Shown here in pieces: positions 7,912-16,374 of a stretch of DNA of 33,273 nt (position 1 is the stretch's first letter; every line of letters starts with the position of its first letter). The stretch lies in NCBI GenBank assembly GCA_003506895.1, contig DNXO01000104.1, forward strand, positions 35,505-68,777, read 5' to 3'. Source of the DNA: Acetobacteraceae bacterium (lineage in GTDB: Bacteria; Pseudomonadota; Alphaproteobacteria; Acetobacterales; Acetobacteraceae). The notes below the pieces were generated by a model. The model ran no database searches. It worked only from the letters and a program-made list of their open reading frames with translations, and was not told the origin of the DNA. Made by a program: the position numbers and the translations under genes.

Positions 7912-9324
7912 ATGCCTGATTTTGATCTGATCGTCATTGGCGCGGGCGCCGCCGGCCTGTCGGTTACCGCGGGTGCCGCGCAACTGGGTGCCTCCGTGGC
8001 ACTGATCGAGCGCGCAACCATGGGCGGCGACTGTCTGAACACGGGATGTGTGCCAAGCAAGGCGATTCTTAAGGCGGCGCACGCTGTGCGCGCGATCCGG
8101 GACGCGGCCCGGTACGGCATCATGGCCGCCGACCCGGTCGTGGAGTGGGACCGCCTGCGCGCCCATGTGCAAGGCGTGATTGAGACGATCGCCCCTGTCG
8201 ACTCGGAAGCGCGGTTCCGTGGCCTGGGTGCGACGGTCCTGCGTGGCGAGGCGGCTTTCGTCGATCCGGCGACGATCTTGGTGGACGGGCGCCGCCTGAT
8301 GGCCCGCAGGTTCGTGATCGCCGCCGGTAGCCGGGCTGCGGTGCCCCCGATTCCCGGGCTGGATCAGGTTCCGTATTGGACTAACGACTCTCTGTTCAAT
8401 CTGACGGAAAGACCAGACCACCTGCTGATCCTGGGCGGTGGTCCCATTGGCCTGGAAATGGCGGACGCCTTCGCCGGTCTGGGATGCCGGGTCACGGTCG
8501 TCGAAGCTGGCGTCATCGCCGGGAAGGAAGACCCCGAGCTCGTGGACGGATTGCGCCGTGCGCTAACCGCTCGGAGTGTAGTGTTCCGCGAAGGTGCGGC
8601 GGTGACCGGCGTCGCGCCCGGTATCAGGCTGACGCTCGCCGATGGTACGCAGATCGACGGGTCGCATTTGCTCGTGGCGGTGGGACGCAGGCCGAACCTG
8701 GAGGCACTGAACCTGGCGGCAGGCAATATCCAGGCCGGCCCCGCCGGGATCGCGACCGATCGTGGCCTTCGCAGTTTGACCAACAAGCGCGTCTTCGCGG
8801 TGGGTGACATCGCCGATCCGGCTGGAATTGGACCGCGCGCCTTCACCCACGTCGCCTCTTACCACGCGGGCCTGGTCATCCGCCGCTTGCTGTTTCGCCT
8901 CCCCGCCCGGATCGATTATGCCGCCCTGCCTAGGGTTACCTACACAGACCCGGAACTCGCCCAGGTTGGCCTGACCGAGGCGGAGGCGGCGGCCGTGGGG
9001 CTCAAGATCCACATTCTGCGCTGGCCCATGGCGGAGAATGACCGAGCCATCGCCGAACGAGACACAACGGGGCTGGTCAAGCTGATCGCGTCGGGAAACC
9101 GCTTGGTGGGGGCAGGCATCCTGGCCCCGCATGCCGGTGAGATGATCAGCGAATGGACGCTCGCGGTCGCGCAACGTACCAAACTTTCGGCGCTCGCGGG
9201 GTTGATCGTCCCGTACCCAACCCGCTCCGAAGCGGCCAAACGCGCCGTCGGCAGCGCCTTCGTCGCGGCGCTGTTCTCCGCTCGGACCAAAGGTTTGATC
9301 CGGCTGCTTTCCCGGTTGCCTTGA
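7912..9324 (+). CDS. MerA-like FAD-dependent pyridine nucleotide-disulfide oxidoreductase
   Basis: A 470-residue class I flavoprotein disulfide reductase. From ATG 7912 the N-terminus begins directly with the FAD Rossmann motif (G-A-G-A-A-G, 10-15), so I prefer it over GTG 7873, which adds 13 residues of no character. The redox disulfide is C41-L-N-T-G-C46. A second G-G-G-P-I-G-L-E motif (about 174) binds NAD(P)H, and G-D-I-A near residue 300 closes the FAD site. The C-terminal dimerisation domain reads P-Y-P-T-R-S-E where lipoamide dehydrogenase has H-P-T-x-S-E. The catalytic histidine is tyrosine, as in mercuric reductase. Thus it is not lipoamide dehydrogenase. It lacks the extra N-terminal HMA domain and C-terminal Cys pair expected of a true MerA, so the substrate is unknown. 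Confidence 0.85.
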   Translation: MPDFDLIVIGAGAAGLSVTAGAAQLGASVALIERATMGGDCLNTGCVPSKAILKAAHAVRAIRDAARYGIMAADPVVEWDRLRAHVQGVIETIAPVDSEARFRGLGATVLRGEAAFVDPATILVDGRRLMARRFVIAAGSRAAVPPIPGLDQVPYWTNDSLFNLTERPDHLLILGGGPIGLEMADAFAGLGCRVTVVEAGVIAGKEDPELVDGLRRALTARSVVFREGAAVTGVAPGIRLTLADGTQIDGSHLLVAVGRRPNLEALNLAAGNIQAGPAGIATDRGLRSLTNKRVFAVGDIADPAGIGPRAFTHVASYHAGLVIRRLLFRLPARIDYAALPRVTYTDPELAQVGLTEAEAAAVGLKIHILRWPMAENDRAIAERDTTGLVKLIASGNRLVGAGILAPHAGEMISEWTLAVAQRTKLSALAGLIVPYPTRSEAAKRAVGSAFVAALFSARTKGLIRLLSRLP

Positions 9325-9350
9325 CCGCGCCCCGCGGTCACTTTGTCGAG

Positions 9351-10265
9351 ATGAACGAAACAAAAAACGACCGGGTCGCCCTCGCCCTGCAAGGTGGCGG
9401 CTCGCATGGCGCGTTCGCCTGGGGTGTGGTGGACCGCTTGCTGGAGCAGGGGCAGCGTTTCGACTCGATATGCGGAGTCTCCTCCGGCGCGATGATCGGC
9501 ACGATGATGACCCAAGGTCTTGTCAAAGGCGGTCCCGCCGGCGCCAGGGCGGAGATGCGGAAGCTATGGCAGCGCGTCGCGGATGCCCATTCGCTCAGCC
9601 CGCTTCAGGCCGCGCCGCTGGAGCGCTGGTTGTTCGGCGGCTGGGATTTGTCAAACTCCATGCTGTGGCAGGGCATGGAAATGGCGATGCGGATGTTCAG
9701 TCCGGCACAGATGAACCCGTTCGGCCATAATCCGATGCGCGCGTTGCTGGAGGGGCTGATCCAGCCGCATTTGCTGGCCGATCCGAGAGCCCCCCGGCTG
9801 ACAGTGGCGGCGACCGATGTGGAAACGGGGAAGGCCGTGTTTTTTGGCAACGCCGACATCAATGTCGATGTGCTGTGCGCCTCCGCCTGTTTGCCTTTCG
9901 TTTTCCCTGCCGTTGAGATCAAGGGCCGCGCCTATTGGGATGGTGGCTATGCCGGTAACCCGCCGCTGGCGCCGTTGCTGCATCCGCAGCTTCCTGCTGA
10001 ACTGATTCTGGTGCGGGCGCAGGCGGCACACCGGCCCGGTACGCCGGCCTCGCCGACTGAAATCACCAATCGCCTGAATGAAATCGCGTGCCAGAACGTA
10101 CTGGCCGCTGAGCTGGCGGCGTTACCGGAAACGGTGAAACTTCGTACTTACGACGCGGACGAAGCGCTGACACACTTGCCGATATCGTCGAAAATGAGCG
10201 GCGAGGAAGCCTTCCTCAAGGAACTGTTCGAAGCTGGTCGAGCGGCGGCCGCATACGGTCAGTGA
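9351..10265 (+). CDS. Patatin-like phospholipase
   Basis: A 304-residue patatin-family serine lipase, predicted to hydrolyse acyl esters of phospholipids with a Ser-Asp dyad. The oxyanion-hole motif G-G-G-S-H-G is at 15-20, the nucleophile elbow G-V-S44-S-G at 42-46, and the catalytic Asp in D197-G-G. No signal peptide is seen, so it is probably cytosolic or peripheral. Longer in-frame starts exist (to 9153), but they only add residues antisense-like to the preceding gene. ATG 9351 places the conserved core at the usual distance from the N-terminus. It begins 26 bases after the MerA-like reductase gene, suggesting co-transcription, and overlaps the converging hypothetical gene by 7 bases. Confidence 0.88.
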   Translation: MNETKNDRVALALQGGGSHGAFAWGVVDRLLEQGQRFDSICGVSSGAMIGTMMTQGLVKGGPAGARAEMRKLWQRVADAHSLSPLQAAPLERWLFGGWDLSNSMLWQGMEMAMRMFSPAQMNPFGHNPMRALLEGLIQPHLLADPRAPRLTVAATDVETGKAVFFGNADINVDVLCASACLPFVFPAVEIKGRAYWDGGYAGNPPLAPLLHPQLPAELILVRAQAAHRPGTPASPTEITNRLNEIACQNVLAAELAALPETVKLRTYDADEALTHLPISSKMSGEEAFLKELFEAGRAAAAYGQ

Positions 10266-10618
10266 CCTGCGATCATGTCTTCCAGGTGTAGAGCGTATTC
10301 CCGAACGTCGGGCTTCAGCGCCGCATCCTGCCCGGATTGGCCGTCGGCTCGGATTTTTACTCCACGGATCGCCAGATCGATGATCTCAACGGGCACGAGA
10401 TCCGCGCCACCGTCCGTCGCATGCAAGCGCGTCTTCTGAAAGGCAGGCGGGGTCGCTGAGGGAATGCGTCCTGTTGGCGCCTCGGCCTCCATCGCCTCGG
10501 CTTCGGCGTCGAGTTCGCGTGCAACGTCCAGCAACATTCGCGACAGTCGAAGATCATCTCCGGACCTGGCCATTTCACGCGCGTGCGCAGCTCTTAGTCT
10601 GAAGTGAGTGGCGTCCAC
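10259..10618 (-). CDS. Hypothetical protein, N-terminal helical
   Basis: A 119-residue protein of unknown function. The start is GTG 10618, decided by a good AGGAGG six bases upstream on the minus strand. Residues 1-47 look like a continuous charged helix rich in Ala/Glu/Arg (M-L-L-D-V-A-R-E-L-D-A-E-A-E), similar to the short helical segment found in many small alphaproteobacterial proteins. A Pro/Thr-rich linker follows. The segment V-E-I-I-D-L-A-I-R-G-V-K-I (about 76-88) is faintly reminiscent of a PilZ strand, but the usual PilZ arginine motif is missing, so I do not assign it. It converges on, and overlaps by 7 bases, the patatin gene. Confidence 0.6.
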   Translation of the reverse strand: MDATHFRLRAAHAREMARSGDDLRLSRMLLDVARELDAEAEAMEAEAPTGRIPSATPPAFQKTRLHATDGGADLVPVEIIDLAIRGVKIRADGQSGQDAALKPDVREYALHLEDMIAGH

Positions 10619-11351
10619 GGCGTCCTCCTGTTGCGGTAACAGAATAGCGACGACTCTAAATCCAACATCATCACGTCAATGAGAGCGAATGCTCTTATCG
10701 CGATCTGATGGGGCCTTTTTCGAACCGTCCCGACCGCGTTTATCATTGTCATAAAACAATAATGTCACCGGAAGGCACCTTGAACCGGGTCAAACACGAA
10801 TCCGTGAGCATCGGATCCGCTACCGTCGGTAGAGTGAATTCTACCCGGGGTTGTCGCCGGACTGGAAGGAGCACGCACCTTCGGCGAAGAAGTCATTTCC
10901 ATATGCCGGGGGCCGTGACACCCGATATTACAGGACATGTCGCGTTGGGAGCTACCGGCTCTCGCTGGTATTTGCTGTATCCATCGCGCTGCTGGTGTTC
11001 AGCGACTCAGGCCGAGTCGGACACGCTCGTCCGCCTGTCAGATATGCTTCTGGGGGCACGGATACCTGTTCGATCTCGCATGCCAATAAGGCGGTTGATC
11101 TGATGATCGCCGCGCTTTCCATGTCGGGGCTGGGCCTGACCCAGCAAGCGCATGACCTTCACCCGAACCTACCCACGATTCCGCCGACGCGCTATTCGAG
11201 CAGTGCGGCTGGCCTGGAAAGAAGAGGTGCGCCCGCGGACACGTACAACCTACCCGCAGACGCGCCACCAGCGCGCTTCGGGGCGCCCGGGTGGCTGCAT
11301 TGCTTGAACGGCCGTAGGAAGGGCGGAGCAGCGAGTGACGTCGGCGCCTTA
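10619..11351 (+). other. 733-base region without a supportable gene
   Basis: No protein gene can be supported. A long plus-strand frame (from 10851) has a signal-peptide-like stretch (L-S-L-V-F-A-V-S-I-A-L-L-V-F), but it runs without a stop straight across rpmB on the other strand. It is either chance or a decayed secreted-protein gene. Short inverted repeats occur: AGAGC-GAAT-GCTCT (10682-10695), a near palindrome around CATTGT/ACAAT (10745-10766), and two overlapping hairpins that share one arm (CTACC 10820-10824, GGTAG 10828-10832, TCTACC 10840-10845). No terminator with a U-tract was found. Confidence 0.4.
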
Positions 11352-11654
11352 TCAGGCGGCGGCAGCTTCCCGCTTTACCTTCGCCTTCTCGATGCGGCGC
11401 TTCAGGGTCTTGCCCTCCAGCGTCAGCTTCGTGTTCGGCGTGCCGAGCAGGAAGGCGTCGATGCCGCCGTTATGTTCCACGGTGCGGATACCGCGGGTGG
11501 ACAGCTTCATACGCACTTCATGGCCCAGGATGTCGGACAACAGCGACGTAACCTGCAGGTTGGGCAGGAAACGGCGACGGGTCTTATTGTTGGCATGGCT
11601 GACATTGTTGCCAGCCAGAACGCCCTTACCCGTGATTTCACAGCGACGCGACAT
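11352..11654 (-). CDS. rpmB: 50S ribosomal protein L28
   Basis: A 100-residue bL28 protein of the large ribosomal subunit. The N-terminus M-S-R-R-C-E-I-T-G-K-G and the segment G-N-N-V-S-H-A-N-N-K-T-R-R-R-F are diagnostic, followed by N-L-Q and the strand R-M-K-L-S-T-R-G-I-R-T. The C-terminus is a Lys/Arg-rich tail, slightly long as usual in alphaproteobacteria. A GAGGA ribosome binding site lies about 9 bases before ATG 11654, and a strong promoter lies 36 bases before the start. The gene stands alone, as is common for rpmB in this group. Confidence 0.98.
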   Translation of the reverse strand: MSRRCEITGKGVLAGNNVSHANNKTRRRFLPNLQVTSLLSDILGHEVRMKLSTRGIRTVEHNGGIDAFLLGTPNTKLTLEGKTLKRRIEKAKVKREAAAA

Positions 11655-11689
11655 CGCACTTTATCCTCAGTACAGATCGGAAGGCGCGG

Positions 11690-11718
11690 GTTATGGCGAC
11701 AGAACCCCCCCGCGTCAA
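11690..11718 (-). promoter_or_regulatory. rpmB promoter
   Basis: On the minus strand TTGACG (11713-11718) and CATAAC (11690-11695) are separated by exactly 17 bases. The predicted start near 11683 gives a leader of about 30 bases containing the GAGGA ribosome binding site. This is the best sigma-70-type promoter in the window, fitting a ribosomal protein gene. Confidence 0.7.
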
Positions 11719-11742
11719 GGAAGACGGCGGCAGATTCGCAAG

Positions 11743-11994
11743 TTAATGCCCGTTATGGTCCTGATGCTCGCGTAATTCGCCCGATCGGACGCTGCCGATG
11801 GCATTTGTCAGGATGCCGATGATGGCCTCATCCGACATTGACCGGGCGAGCAGGGCCATCGATCCGCCCAGCAGCGCCGAGGCGATGGCCAGCGAACTAA
11901 GGTTTTGGCCCATCATGTATTCGATCGCCTTGTCCACCACGGCGCCGGCATGGCTAAGATGGGCGGGGGACTCATTTGTTTGGTCGTCTGACAT
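11743..11994 (-). CDS. Small single-pass membrane protein, unknown function
   Basis: An 83-residue protein. ATG 11994 is chosen because the longer frame (to 12054) only adds residues overlapping the ABC exporter gene, and AAGGA stands about 10 bases before this ATG. Residues 1-15 are polar, A-G-A-V-V-D-K-A-I-E-Y (16-26) is amphipathic, and one hydrophobic helix follows (about 32-50, S-L-A-I-A-S-A-L-L-G-G-S-M-A-L-L-A), then a His-containing tail. It starts 14 bases after the ABC exporter stop on the same strand, so they are probably co-transcribed. I do not recognise the family. Confidence 0.65.
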   Translation of the reverse strand: MSDDQTNESPAHLSHAGAVVDKAIEYMMGQNLSSLAIASALLGGSMALLARSMSDEAIIGILTNAIGSVRSGELREHQDHNGH

Positions 11995-12008
11995 CCGCGG
12001 AGGGTTCC

Positions 12009-13868
12009 TTAATTGGCGGGTTGGAGTTCGTGTTCGGCCGCCTGTAGCGCCCACATACGCGCATACACGCCATCCTTGGCCAAAAGCGCCGCATGACGTC
12101 CCCGTTCGGCGACGAGGCCGTCCCGCAGGACGATGATCTCATCGGCATCGACGACGGTCGACAGTCGGTGGGCGATCACCAATGTGGTGCGGCGGTTGGA
12201 AACGGCATTCAGGGCGGTCTGGATATCCTGTTCGGTACGGGTGTCCAGCGCGCTGGTCGCCTCATCCAGGATCAGGATGCGGGGGTCTTTCAGAATGGTG
12301 CGGGCAATGGCGACGCGTTGCTTCTCGCCGCCGGATAGTTTCAGCCCCCGTTCGCCGACCTTGGTGTCGTAGCCCTCGGGTAGCTTCAGGACGAAATCAT
12401 GCACCTGCGCCAGTTTGGCGGCGTGCTCGATTTCCTCCTGCGAGGCGCCTGGGCGGCCATAGCCGATGTTGTATCGGATGGTGTCGTTGAACAGTACCGT
12501 GTCCTGCGGCACCACGCCGATGGCATTGCGAAGGCTGTCCTGGGTGACATCGCGGATGTCCTGGCCGTCGATCAGGATGCGCCCGGCGGTGACGTCGTAG
12601 AACCGGAACAGCAGCCGGTTGATGGTCGATTTACCGGCGCCGGTGGGGCCGACGATGGCCAGCTTGCCGCCGGCGGGGACGGTAAAACTGATGCCTTTCA
12701 GAATCGTCCGGTTGGACTGATAGCCGAAATGGACGTCCTCGAAGATGACCTCGCCGGCGGAGCCTTCGGACAGATGCGCGGTCAACGCCTTCGCACCCGG
12801 CTTGTCCTTGATCTCTTGCGACACGCGCAGCAGGGCGAACATCTGCTCCATGTCCACCAGACCCTGCTTGATGGTCATGTAAACCACCCCCAGGAAGTTC
12901 AGCGGCTGGTAAAGCTGCATGAGATAGGTGTTGACGACGACGAACTTGCCAACGGTCATCGACCCGTCGCGCATGCCGGACGCGGCCAGCAGCATGATCA
13001 GCGTCAGCCCGATGGCGATAATCGCGGCCTGACCCAGGTTCAGGGCGTTCAGTGAAACCTGAACCCGGACGGCGGCCCGCTCATACCGGGCCAGTGCATG
13101 GTCGTAGCGCTGGGCCTCGTGCTCCTCGTTGCCGAAATACTTCACCGTTTCGTAGTTGATCAGGCTGTCCAGGGATTTGGTGGAGGCATCGTTGTCGGTG
13201 TCGTTCATCGTGCGGCGGTACCGGCCGCGGCGACCGGCCAGCACGGCGGTGAACGCGACGTAAATAACCACCGCGAGGCAGGTGACGACCGCATAGCGCC
13301 AGTCGAACATGTGCCAGATGATGGCGGTCACCATGACCAGTTCCAGCGCCGTGGGCACGACGTTGAAAACCGCCAGTCGCAACACCGACTGCATGCCGAG
13401 CACGCCGCGGTCGATGACGCGTGACAGGCCGCCGGTCTGGCGGTCCAGGTGGAAACGCAGGCTGACGGCATGCAGATGGCGGAAGGTGCGTAGCGCCAGC
13501 AGGCGGACCGCGCGCTGCTGCACCGATGCGAACAGCGCGTCGCGGATCTCGCCAAATCCGGCGGAGCCGATACGGATCGCGCCATAGGCAAGGATCAACG
13601 CGACCGGGACGACAAAGGCGACGAGATCCGCCGGCGTCATGGTGTCGATGATGCGGCCATAGATGATCGGCACATAGACGGTGGCGATCTTCGACAGGAT
13701 CATGAACACCAGTGCGATCATCACCCTGATGCGCGCGCCCGGGTTCCCGACCGGCCACAAATAAGGCAACAGGGACACGATCGTCTGGAATGTGGAACGC
13801 TCGGCCCGCATGGAGGGCGGCACATCCGCCGGCGCGGGTGAGTGGCTGCTTCGTCTCATATCCCGCAT
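12009..13868 (-). CDS. Atm1/HMT1-type ABC exporter (fused permease and ATPase)
   Basis: A 619-residue half-transporter that works as a homodimer in the inner membrane. The permease (about 30-330) has six hydrophobic segments and the segment N-Y-E-T-V-K-Y-F-G-N-E-E-H-E, diagnostic for the ATM1/HMT1 subfamily, which exports glutathione-linked metal or sulfur species. The ATPase domain has Walker A G-P-T-G-A-G-K-S-T, signature L-S-G-G-E-K-Q-R, Walker B I-L-I-L-D-E-A-T and the switch histidine in A-H-R. The start is ATG 13868 or 13859. The frame continues upstream for 160 codons, but that part is antisense to the Nudix gene and lacks ABC character. Divergent from the Nudix hydrolase with about 36 bases between starts. 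The precise substrate is not predictable. Confidence 0.93.
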   Translation of the reverse strand: MRDMRRSSHSPAPADVPPSMRAERSTFQTIVSLLPYLWPVGNPGARIRVMIALVFMILSKIATVYVPIIYGRIIDTMTPADLVAFVVPVALILAYGAIRIGSAGFGEIRDALFASVQQRAVRLLALRTFRHLHAVSLRFHLDRQTGGLSRVIDRGVLGMQSVLRLAVFNVVPTALELVMVTAIIWHMFDWRYAVVTCLAVVIYVAFTAVLAGRRGRYRRTMNDTDNDASTKSLDSLINYETVKYFGNEEHEAQRYDHALARYERAAVRVQVSLNALNLGQAAIIAIGLTLIMLLAASGMRDGSMTVGKFVVVNTYLMQLYQPLNFLGVVYMTIKQGLVDMEQMFALLRVSQEIKDKPGAKALTAHLSEGSAGEVIFEDVHFGYQSNRTILKGISFTVPAGGKLAIVGPTGAGKSTINRLLFRFYDVTAGRILIDGQDIRDVTQDSLRNAIGVVPQDTVLFNDTIRYNIGYGRPGASQEEIEHAAKLAQVHDFVLKLPEGYDTKVGERGLKLSGGEKQRVAIARTILKDPRILILDEATSALDTRTEQDIQTALNAVSNRRTTLVIAHRLSTVVDADEIIVLRDGLVAERGRHAALLAKDGVYARMWALQAAEHELQPAN

Positions 13869-13904
13869 GTGGCATGATGCGGCGTCGTTTGAAAGGCGAG
13901 CCGT

Positions 13905-14714
13905 TTGCATCCGAACCCAAAAGACTCCGGATTTCAGCGCCATGTGCGTGCCTGCAACAATGCCGAGCTGCCGGGACGGCGAAAATCGTTCCTGATCGGG
14001 GATCAAGCCGTCGGCTGGGTGCCCGACCGCATTGCCCTGGCGCTGGAGAAGAGACCGGAGATCAGATGCCTGGACGACCGGGTTGTGCTGGACGAACCAG
14101 CGGCGCTGCCGTCGATCGCTCACGAACTGGCGGAGCAGGGTCTGTATCGCTGGCGCGGGGAAGCATTCGACGTAAGGGTTCGGTCTGACGGACCGGTCCT
14201 GGCACGGATTGACCGTGGCGCCATCCCGTCCTTTGGCATGCAGGCCGTGGGCGTGCATGTAAACGGCCTCGTCCGCCGTACCGGCGGTCTTCACATGTGG
14301 ATCGCCCGGCGGGCGATGGACAAGCTGCTGGACCCCGGAAAGCTGGATCATGTCGTGGCCGGCGGAGTGCCGGCCGGCCTGGGGCCGCTGGAGACCTTGA
14401 TCAAGGAAGCCGGCGAGGAAGCGGCAATCCCGCCGTCGCTGGCGGCCACCGCCAGGCGGGTCTCATCGTTCGGCTATGCAATGGAGCGACCAGAGGGATT
14501 ACGGCGGGATTGGCTGTATTGCTACGATCTGACGCTGCCGGATGATTTCTTGCCGCGACCGGTTGATGGGGAGGTCGAGGCGTTCGAACTTTGGCCGATC
14601 GAGCGAATCGTCGAAACAGTAAGGAATACCGACGACTTCAAGTTCAACGTCAGTCTTGTATTGATCGATCTGTTTATTCGGCTGGGGGTGATCGAGGCCG
14701 CTGATCCACTCTGA
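13905..14714 (+). CDS. NUDIX hydrolase with N-terminal DUF4743 domain
   Basis: A 269-residue protein of the DUF4743-Nudix type, related to fungal/plant enzymes annotated as thiamine-diphosphate-kinase-like Nudix hydrolases. Residues 10-110 match the DUF4743 pattern (H-V-R-A-C-N-N-A, L-P-G, F-L-I-G, V-G-W-V). The Nudix box region is G-G-V-P-A-G-L-G-P-L-E...K-E-A-G-E-E-A (about 151-172); the usual R-E reads K-E, normal for this subfamily. The start is TTG 13905: the frame has a stop just upstream, there is no ATG or GTG before the conserved part, and AAAGGCGAG precedes TTG by about 6 bases. The metabolite hydrolysed is unknown. Confidence 0.88.
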   Translation: MHPNPKDSGFQRHVRACNNAELPGRRKSFLIGDQAVGWVPDRIALALEKRPEIRCLDDRVVLDEPAALPSIAHELAEQGLYRWRGEAFDVRVRSDGPVLARIDRGAIPSFGMQAVGVHVNGLVRRTGGLHMWIARRAMDKLLDPGKLDHVVAGGVPAGLGPLETLIKEAGEEAAIPPSLAATARRVSSFGYAMERPEGLRRDWLYCYDLTLPDDFLPRPVDGEVEAFELWPIERIVETVRNTDDFKFNVSLVLIDLFIRLGVIEAADPL

Positions 14715-14731
14715 CTGGAAACACTGGCGCC

Positions 14732-14766
14732 TACGTCACGGCTCGGACACGCCGAACCATGACGTA
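14732..14766. terminator. Hairpin between convergent genes
   Basis: TACGTCA (14732-14738) pairs with TGACGTA (14760-14766), and a nested CGGC/GCCG stem lies inside. It is placed between the stops of the converging Nudix and DUF4167 genes, so it may stop transcription from both sides, but there is no U-tract on either strand. Confidence 0.35.
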
Positions 14767-14795
14767 ACGTGGGAACCCAGCAATGACCGGTGAGG

Positions 14796-15302
14796 TCAGC
14801 CTTCCGGCGGCGCCGCGGCGATGGGGATTTCGCGTGCTTCCGGCTGGTCGCCCATGCCGGGGGCCCGCTGATCGCCGTCGTCGGAGTCGCTTTGGTTCTG
14901 GCCGTCCTCGTTCCCCTGGAAGCCGTCGCCCTGCTGGTAGTTACGGCGCTGATTGGCTTGCGGGTGCTGTTGCTGCTGACCCTGACCGGTGGGCTGCCCC
15001 TGTTGCTGGGCCTGATTCATGGCGTTGATGATGCGGAAATAATGTTCGGCATGCTGGAAGAACGCTTCCGCCGTAACCCGGTCGCCGCTGCTGGTCGCAT
15101 CGCGGCCAAGCTGGAGGTATTTCTCGAAAAGCTGCTGGGCGGTGCCGCGGATGCGGATTTCAGGCCCGTTGCTGTCGAAAACGTGGTTGCGATTGAGCGG
15201 AACGTTGCCACCCGAGTGATGGCGGATTTGTCCGCCCGATCCTCCACCGCCGCCACCGCCGCCCGAGCGGTGGTTGCGGCCACGCATGCGCTTCATGTTC
15301 AT
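14796..15302 (-). CDS. DUF4167 domain-containing protein
   Basis: A protein of about 168 residues with the alphaproteobacterial DUF4167 domain; function unknown. From ATG 15302 it begins M-N-M-K-R-M-R-G-R, then a Gly/Arg-rich basic stretch, then the conserved core (about 35-95: G-P-E-I-R-I-R-G-T-A, Q-L-F-E-K-Y-L-Q-L-G-R-D-A, A-E-H-Y-F-R-I), then a Gln/Asn-rich low-complexity tail. The basic N-terminus suggests nucleic acid or ribosome contact, but this is inference. The frame is open to 15392 and ATG 15326 is also possible. It follows prmC on the same strand after about 225 bases, the usual neighbour in this order. Confidence 0.88.
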   Translation of the reverse strand: MNMKRMRGRNHRSGGGGGGGGSGGQIRHHSGGNVPLNRNHVFDSNGPEIRIRGTAQQLFEKYLQLGRDATSSGDRVTAEAFFQHAEHYFRIINAMNQAQQQGQPTGQGQQQQHPQANQRRNYQQGDGFQGNEDGQNQSDSDDGDQRAPGMGDQPEAREIPIAAAPPEG

Positions 15303-15528
15303 ACTGTTGCCGTCGTGCTTTCCCATTGTCGGCGGACCTGTGGGAGTGTCGGGCACCCGATATGGGCGTCCCCGGGGTCTTCCCTCGGCCAACCACGATC
15401 CATCGGCGTTGATGTTGGCACGCGAAGGGGTTTCAAAATCTTACCTTCGCGACCCAGGGCGCAGCCATGCAGCACCCCTGCCACCTAATCACCGTACACT
15501 TCTCATATAATCCTGCCAAACAATTTTT

Positions 15529-16374
15529 TCATCGATCTGGCCAGGTCAGAACAATTGCGCGCGGAATTTCCGCCAAATCGAGGCGAAGTGAGGCAACAAA
15601 GCCAGTCTCGCGCGCCAGTTCCGAAACATAGATGGCCTGCCCGATGCCGAGTTCAAGGACTGCGACGCCGATTGGTGACAGGTGCTTCCTCAAGCCCCGG
15701 ATGATGATCCGATAGGCATCGTAGCCGTCGGCGCCGCCGTCCAGCGCCGAACGGGGCTCGTGATGGGCGACCTCGGGCATCAGCAGCGGAATATCGGCAC
15801 TGGGGATGTAGGGCGGGTTGGAGACGATCAGATCGAACTGGCCCACCAGTGTGGCTGTCCAATTGGCCGCCAGGAAGGCTGATCTGCCCGCCAAACCCAG
15901 TTGCATCGCGTTCGCCTTCGCCAACGCGGCCGCGGCCGGGCTTCGGTCCAGACCAATGCCGAAAGCGGATGGAAACTCAGTCAGCAGGGCCAGCAACAGG
16001 CAGCCCGTGCCCGTGCCCAGATCAAGAATCGCCTGGGGGGGGGGCCTGCCGATAAAGCTGGACAGGGCCGCTTCGACCAGCGTCTCGGAGTCGGGGCGTG
16101 GAACCAACGTCGCCGGCGAAACCTGGAAATTCAGGCTCCAGAATTCGCGACGCCCGATGATCAGCGCGAGGGGTTCGCGGCCGACGCGGCGACCAAGCAG
16201 GGCCTCGTAAGCCGCGCTGTCGATCAGGCGGGACGGATCGCGAATAAGGTCGTTCTGATTGAGGCCCTGCGAATGGGCGAGCAGCAGGCGCGCATCCAGC
16301 CGGGGGGTATCGGTAATCTCGGCCAGACGCGCGGCGCCGTCGTTGATCGCCTGCGCGACGGTGGTTCGGCTCAT
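15529..16374 (-). CDS. prmC: Peptide chain release factor N5-glutamine methyltransferase
   Basis: A 281-residue class I SAM-dependent methyltransferase that methylates the glutamine of the GGQ motif in release factors. The N-terminal helical domain (1-85) binds the release factor. The SAM motif D-L-G-T-G-T-G is at 118-124, and the substrate motif N186-P-P-Y189 is intact, followed by the typical E-P-R-S-A-L-D-G-G-x-D-G segment. The start codon overlaps the prfA stop by 4 bases (ATGA), so the modifying enzyme is translationally coupled to its substrate. Length and motifs are normal. Confidence 0.97.
   Translation of the reverse strand: MSRTTVAQAINDGAARLAEITDTPRLDARLLLAHSQGLNQNDLIRDPSRLIDSAAYEALLGRRVGREPLALIIGRREFWSLNFQVSPATLVPRPDSETLVEAALSSFIGRPPPQAILDLGTGTGCLLLALLTEFPSAFGIGLDRSPAAAALAKANAMQLGLAGRSAFLAANWTATLVGQFDLIVSNPPYIPSADIPLLMPEVAHHEPRSALDGGADGYDAYRIIIRGLRKHLSPIGVAVLELGIGQAIYVSELARETGFVASLRLDLAEIPRAIVLTWPDR

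Noticed and set aside
10851..11822. 323-codon plus-strand frame with a signal-peptide-like start
   Set aside because: It runs through all of rpmB and into the next gene on the opposite strand, so most of it is a high-GC shadow. No family is recognised in the non-overlapping part.
13869..14351. N-terminal extension of the ABC exporter by about 160 codons
   Set aside because: It is antisense to the well-supported Nudix gene and has no transporter character.
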